A stretch of DNA of 10,536 nucleotides from Bacillota bacterium. GTDB lineage: Bacteria; Bacillota; Clostridia; Clostridiales; Clostridiaceae. Shown here piece after piece: positions 7,601 through 10,536 of this stretch. The stretch lies in the NCBI GenBank assembly GCA_023427705.1, contig JAEZAL010000123.1:1-10536 (forward strand), read 5' to 3'. The notes beneath the pieces are model-generated. The model was not told the DNA's origin. It saw only the letters and a program-made list of their open reading frames with translations, and did not search any database. The position numbers and the translations under genes are program-made. Positions within the stretch are counted from its first letter, which is position 1. Every line of letters begins with the position of its first letter.

Positions 7601-8417
7601 TTTCTTCTATTCCATAATTTAAAGATTCTATAATTGATTTGAACATATTTAATTCGTCATTAAATGTTTGTAAATAAGGTTCTAAACCATCTGTATCATT
7701 AATTAGTTCAATAGCTTTTTCTAAAGTTCTTATATAGCCTGATACTTCAATATATATGTTTTCTTTTAATATCTGTATCCACGCTGTTTTATTTAGTTCT
7801 TCAATAGTTTCTATATTAAAACTTTCTGCACTATCCTTTAGCCACTTTTCAGGCCAAGGACCACTCATAGAAAATCTATATAAATCTAATACTATATTTT
7901 TTAATTTCTCATCATCTTTAGATGTACTATATGCTTCAATTAAATTTCTAAAATCTTCATCTTCACTTTCATAGTAATCTTCAAACATATCATTAATAAC
8001 TTCTAACTTTAGTAAAGTATTTTCTGTTTCATCAGCTATTCTAAAAGTAGGATCAAGATTAATAATATGATAGTAATTTTTAATAACATCTAAACAAAAT
8101 GAATGCATAGTAGTTATATTAGCTCTACTTAAAAGCGTTAATTGTCTTTGTAATACCTTTGAATTAGGATTAACTTCTAAAGCCTTTGATATAGCATCTG
8201 CTATTCTTTCTCTCATTTCTGCTGCTGCAGCAGATGTAAATGTAACTACTAATAATCTATCTATATCTATAGGATTATTTTCATTAGTTATAATCCTTAT
8301 AATTCTTTCAACTAAAACTGCTGTTTTCCCTGATCCTGCTGCTGCAGCTACTAAAAGATTGCATTCTCTTGTTGTAATTGCTTTTAATTGATCCTCAGTC
8401 CACTTAGTGCTTCCCAT
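4647..8417 (-). CDS. addA: AddA, helicase-nuclease subunit of AddAB recombination complex
   Basis: This 1256-residue protein is of normal AddA length. AddA is the superfamily 1A 3'-5' helicase that, with AddB, unwinds and degrades double-strand DNA ends and generates 3' single strands for RecA loading. Helicase motifs appear in order: Q-motif region WTEDQLKAI (6-14), Walker A AAAAGSGKT (24-32), motif Ia VVTFTSAAAAEMRERI (57-72), TTMHSFC (102-108), motif II DEYQD (404-408), motif III GDVKQSIYRFR (434-444), motif IV LYKNFRS (471-477), motif V HKSKGLEFP (820-828), and motif VI YVAFTRAKE (894-902). The C-terminal RecB-type nuclease has the ERGTAVH element (His1087), Asp1188 in GIIDCI, DYK at 1201-1203 and the following QLKYY (1222-1226), so the nuclease looks active. 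Two acidic low-complexity stretches (about 541-563 and 988-1017) are probably linkers. The start is 3 bases after the addB stop, and AAGGAG 11 bases upstream lies within the last addB codons, suggesting coupled translation. Confidence 0.97.
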   Translation of the reverse strand: MGSTKWTEDQLKAITTRECNLLVAAAAGSGKTAVLVERIIRIITNENNPIDIDRLLVVTFTSAAAAEMRERIADAISKALEVNPNSKVLQRQLTLLSRANITTMHSFCLDVIKNYYHIINLDPTFRIADETENTLLKLEVINDMFEDYYESEDEDFRNLIEAYSTSKDDEKLKNIVLDLYRFSMSGPWPEKWLKDSAESFNIETIEELNKTAWIQILKENIYIEVSGYIRTLEKAIELINDTDGLEPYLQTFNDELNMFKSIIESLNYGIEEIYKEISSVNFGRLKSVKKDKVSDIDVLEVVKSIRDSIKKKSVKLIEDSFSISIEEALEGIKNSYPYMKMLSKLTLDFIDRFKIKKRERNLLDFNDLEHLCLKILINYDEEGNIIPSSVSEGFREYFDEVLVDEYQDSNNVQEAIIDLVSRKSLENPNVFMVGDVKQSIYRFRQAKPELFLDKYNRYPLEEGSLNRKIQLYKNFRSREEVISGVNYIFKEVMSKTVGELEYTDDEALNLGANYKENEDENTIIAGPIEIHILDKSGNKDSLEEDKIEEVNLGEEVKEEEEDVDAITLEARIVAKRIKELLNPDFNTGKIYKVLDKETGEYRPLKYKDIVILLRATKNWSEIFLEELGYEGIPIYADTGTGYFETIEIRTIMSLLKIIDNPMQDVPMISVLRSPLVSFNAEELGDIRLLNKEKYFYEIIKEVSEDQYEVNEELKNKCKIFINNIEKWRKKAIYTPIDEFIWYLYMDTAYYGYVGAMPNGKLRQANLKILFQRAKQFEQTSFKGLFNFINFINKLRSSSGDMGSAKVLGENEDVVRIMSIHKSKGLEFPVVFTSGFGKQFNLMDLNKSILYHDDLGFGPDYVDLEKRISYSTLAKEAIKKKILFETLSEEMRILYVAFTRAKEKLIITGATKNLEKSISRWMSAAALDREIVPASEVLKGKSYLDWVGMALCKHRDGEKLREFIGANNSGVVNDFSTWKVKMWSKSDLIVEKDEVAVDEIDEDDLFIKKEVDRIDEEIKRRLDYKYYYKSAEGLPSNVSVSDLKRSLYEHEDDDVITVNIFRDKEVLKPKFLQEKRGLSASERGTAVHFIMQKLSLDKVSTREEIKNQIENMKDYNLLSEEEVKAVERTNFLGFFKSELGKRMMNAYNEGNLLKRELPFYTEISSLEIDNTLEKEKYTNEKVRLQGIIDCIFEENNEIVLLDYKTDYVVEGMEEEVIDKYRIQLKYYKDAVEKITGKKVKESYLYLFGLNKAVRIDK

Positions 8418-8420
8418 ATA

Positions 8421-10536
8421 TTACTCATCTCCTTCCTTTACAACTTCATCTTTTATTAACTTCCATGCTTCTTCATTACTCTTCTTTAATATAATTTTGT
8501 ATTTATTATTTTCTATAGAAGTATCGAATTGGCATATTGATGAATAATCACAATAATCGCAATATGGTGTATTATTATTTTTACATGGAACTATTTTTAT
8601 TTCTCCACTCAACATTTCTTCACAAAGTTCTGCCATCTTATCATTAACATACTTTCTTAATATATCAAATTGTTCTTCTGTAACCACTGAACTTGTTGCA
8701 GTAAAGTTTCCATCCTTCTTTATTGCTGCTGGAATAATTAATGAATATGATGATTCTATATCACTATCCATTGCCTTAACAACATTTATATCTTTAAGTA
8801 ATAATCCACTCATTTTTAGTTCTTTTAATATATTATCCTTAATTTCCTCTTCTGTAAGTTGTTTTTTAGATTTAATTATTGGGTCATCTATTTTGAAATA
8901 TAATATTGCTCCTGGCATAGCTTGTTTTTCTAATATATATTTTGAGTTTTTTATTAAAGCATCTAGATAAACTAATAATTGTATTTGTAAACCATGATAA
9001 ACTTCTGTTAAATTAAACTTTTTATTACCTGATTTATAATCAACTACTTTAATATAGGTATTTCCGTCTAAATCTAAAGTATCTATTCTATCTACTCTAC
9101 CAACTAAATACACTGTTTCATTAGATGGTAAATCTATTTTTATAGGCTCTCCATCTTTAAAGCCTCCAAATTCAAACTCATTTCTAAATACTTCAAATTT
9201 TCCTTTTCTCATTTGTTCAGATATTACCATAACAGACTTAGTTATTGTTCTCTTAAATCTATCAGCGAAGTATTTATATTTTTTTGTGCTATTTAATATG
9301 GAGTTAGTATCAGTTTCAAGCTTTCTTTCTACTAATTCATTAACTATAGCTTTACATTTTTCTTTATTTAAATCAGACCAAGCTATTTTTTCATTTCTAA
9401 TTTTATTTGTAAAATCATCTAATATATCATGCATAAATGATCCTAAATCTGGTGCAGAAAATTCATATACCTTTCTATCCCTAGCTTTTAACCCATATTG
9501 TACATAATAAGAAAATGGACATTGAGCATATTTTTCTATTCTTGATATATTAAATACTAGCTTCTTGTTTTCTAATTGATAAAGCCTTCTTATTTTATCT
9601 CTAGGTACCTTCTCTACTAAATTAGTATAAGTAAGTCCTTTAAACATAGTATTTGCTTTACTTCTAAACACTTCATCATTTTCAAACCATTTAAAAGTTT
9701 GTGCCCAATATTTATCTACCTCTTCTTTTTCAAATTCCATTCTTAACGCTGTTATTAATTCATTAAAAGTTGGTATTGGTGCTGTTATTTTACTAAATTT
9801 ATCTTCTCTATCTCTTAAATTATATATTTCACTTTCTTCTACTACATTAGGTAATATCTTTTTTAGCCTTGGTATAATTATTGATGGCCTTAATGACTTT
9901 CCTTCAAAATCTGCCATAGGGAAAGTAATCATTAAATACTCTGAAGCTATTGTTAATGCTGTATAAACTATAAATTGCTCTTCGAAAGCTCTACTCTTAG
10001 TATCTGAAGCTAATCTTAGTCCAATATTTTTTAATATATTTCTTTCTCTATCATTAATTATTCCTTCATCTTTACTTACTGCTGGTAAAACTCCATCATT
10101 AACTCCAATTAAGTATAAAACTTTTACTTCTCTTCCTTTAACCCTAGATATATCCCCAATATTAACTTGATCTAATGACATAGGGATTACTCCTATTTCT
10201 TTTTCTTCAAATCCTGATATAAGAATTTTAGTAAATTCTTTTGCTTCTATAACTTCATCACCTAAAACTTCCACTAGTTGATCTAATATCTCCATAACCA
10301 TTTCAGGTACTTGTATATATTCCTTAATTTTATCTTGAAGTCCTAATTCATTAAATTCATCCATCCAATTCTCTAAAATTTTAAATACATCTAATTCATT
10401 TAAAAATTCATAGAGTTTTGTTGCTATATCTCTTACTGACTTTTTACCTTTTATATTATTGTGAAGTCTAACTAAAGGAGCTCTTATTTCTTCCATAATT
10501 TCTAAAATTAAATTTTCATCTTCAGATATATTCTCT
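8421..10536 (-). CDS. addB: AddB, C-terminal part with iron-sulfur nuclease domain (cut by right edge)
   Basis: The frame is open at the right edge, so the true start lies outside; an internal ATG at 10496 is not the start because 13 in-frame codons without a stop precede it. About 704 of the roughly 1150 residues usual for AddB are present. Numbering from that internal Met: residues about 110-210 match the UvrD-like C-terminal core (SRVKGREVKVLYLIGVNDGVLP, then a LMITFP segment). The nuclease domain starts near 314. It has the first cluster cysteine C326 (YAQCPFSYY), His356 (GSFMHDIL), Asp469 (GRVDRID), DYKSG (486-490) and QIQLLVY (504-510). The last three cluster cysteines C646, C649 and C655 are spaced C-x2-C-x5-C, as in the Bacillus subtilis AddB [4Fe-4S] cluster that pins the nuclease domain. 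The active-site residues are all present. In Bacillus, AddB carries the Chi-recognition function in its degenerate helicase part, which lies mainly outside this window. It is the first visible gene of the addB-addA operon. Confidence 0.96.
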   Translation of the reverse strand, partial: ENISEDENLILEIMEEIRAPLVRLHNNIKGKKSVRDIATKLYEFLNELDVFKILENWMDEFNELGLQDKIKEYIQVPEMVMEILDQLVEVLGDEVIEAKEFTKILISGFEEKEIGVIPMSLDQVNIGDISRVKGREVKVLYLIGVNDGVLPAVSKDEGIINDRERNILKNIGLRLASDTKSRAFEEQFIVYTALTIASEYLMITFPMADFEGKSLRPSIIIPRLKKILPNVVEESEIYNLRDREDKFSKITAPIPTFNELITALRMEFEKEEVDKYWAQTFKWFENDEVFRSKANTMFKGLTYTNLVEKVPRDKIRRLYQLENKKLVFNISRIEKYAQCPFSYYVQYGLKARDRKVYEFSAPDLGSFMHDILDDFTNKIRNEKIAWSDLNKEKCKAIVNELVERKLETDTNSILNSTKKYKYFADRFKRTITKSVMVISEQMRKGKFEVFRNEFEFGGFKDGEPIKIDLPSNETVYLVGRVDRIDTLDLDGNTYIKVVDYKSGNKKFNLTEVYHGLQIQLLVYLDALIKNSKYILEKQAMPGAILYFKIDDPIIKSKKQLTEEEIKDNILKELKMSGLLLKDINVVKAMDSDIESSYSLIIPAAIKKDGNFTATSSVVTEEQFDILRKYVNDKMAELCEEMLSGEIKIVPCKNNNTPYCDYCDYSSICQFDTSIENNKYKIILKKSNEEAWKLIKDEVVKEGDE
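8429..8434 (-). promoter_or_regulatory. addA ribosome binding site within the end of addB
   Basis: AAGGAG reads 8434 to 8429 on the minus strand inside the last codons of addB (Lys-Glu-Gly-Asp-Glu-stop), 11 bases before the addA ATG. The spacer is longer than usual. The overlap with addB coding sequence is the basis for suggesting translational coupling. Confidence 0.7.

Noticed and set aside
7756..7974. 72-codon plus-strand open frame
   Set aside because: Antisense to addA helicase-domain coding sequence, no ribosome binding site or recognisable motif.
8218..8352. Two similar GCTGCTGCAGC-type runs about 120 bases apart that look like a repeat
   Set aside because: Both encode alanine runs in conserved AddA helicase motifs (Walker A AAAAGSGKT and motif Ia SAAAAEM), so coding constraint explains them.
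9286..9507. 73-codon plus-strand open frame
   Set aside because: Antisense to addB nuclease-domain coding sequence, no supporting signals.
10494..10496. Internal ATG as the start of addB
   Set aside because: The frame stays open upstream to the window edge, no ribosome binding site precedes the ATG, and the resulting protein would lack over a third of AddB.
1..10536. Possible mobile element, defence island or novel multi-gene system
   Set aside because: All genes but one belong to recognisable housekeeping families, composition is even, intergenic spacers are short, and no transposase, integrase, repeat array or attachment site is visible.

Overview
This is a low-GC, AT-rich stretch of chromosome. 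Gene content, codon use (strong bias to A/T-ending codons), purine-rich AGGAGG ribosome binding sites and protein similarity all suggest a Firmicute of the Clostridium type (Clostridium sensu stricto or a close relative). I cannot name the species from sequence alone. The window looks like ordinary core chromosome: I see no transposase, integrase, phage gene, tRNA, rRNA, CRISPR array, riboswitch or long repeat.

From left to right there are six protein-coding genes, two of them cut by the window edges. (1) A DUF1189-type membrane protein on the minus strand, whose first 161 residues are present. (2) A plus-strand membrane-anchored L,D-transpeptidase with the classical SHGCIR active site. (3) A minus-strand, membrane-anchored L,D-transpeptidase-like protein of a different subfamily, with a TYGCVAIP active site. 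Genes 2 and 3 converge on a perfect palindromic hairpin. (4) A plus-strand tRNA nucleotidyltransferase (CCA-adding enzyme) with a C-terminal HD domain. (5) and (6) On the minus strand, addB (its C-terminal ~704 residues; the rest lies beyond the right edge) followed after 3 bases by complete addA. Together they encode the AddAB helicase-nuclease that processes double-strand DNA ends for recombination. cca and addA converge on a compact bidirectional terminator.

The layout alternates in orientation (-, +, -, +, then - -), so most genes are probably single transcription units. Divergent promoter regions lie at about 486-621 and 3151-3262, and convergent terminators at about 1866-1889 and 4617-4643. 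Only addB-addA looks like an operon. Functionally there are three unrelated groups: cell wall (the two L,D-transpeptidases, perhaps with the membrane protein), tRNA maturation (cca) and DNA repair (addAB).

I looked for an undescribed system and did not find convincing evidence of one. The most interesting points are the side-by-side pair of L,D-transpeptidases from two subfamilies, the complete HD metal-binding set in the CCA enzyme, and a start-codon correction for the second transpeptidase.
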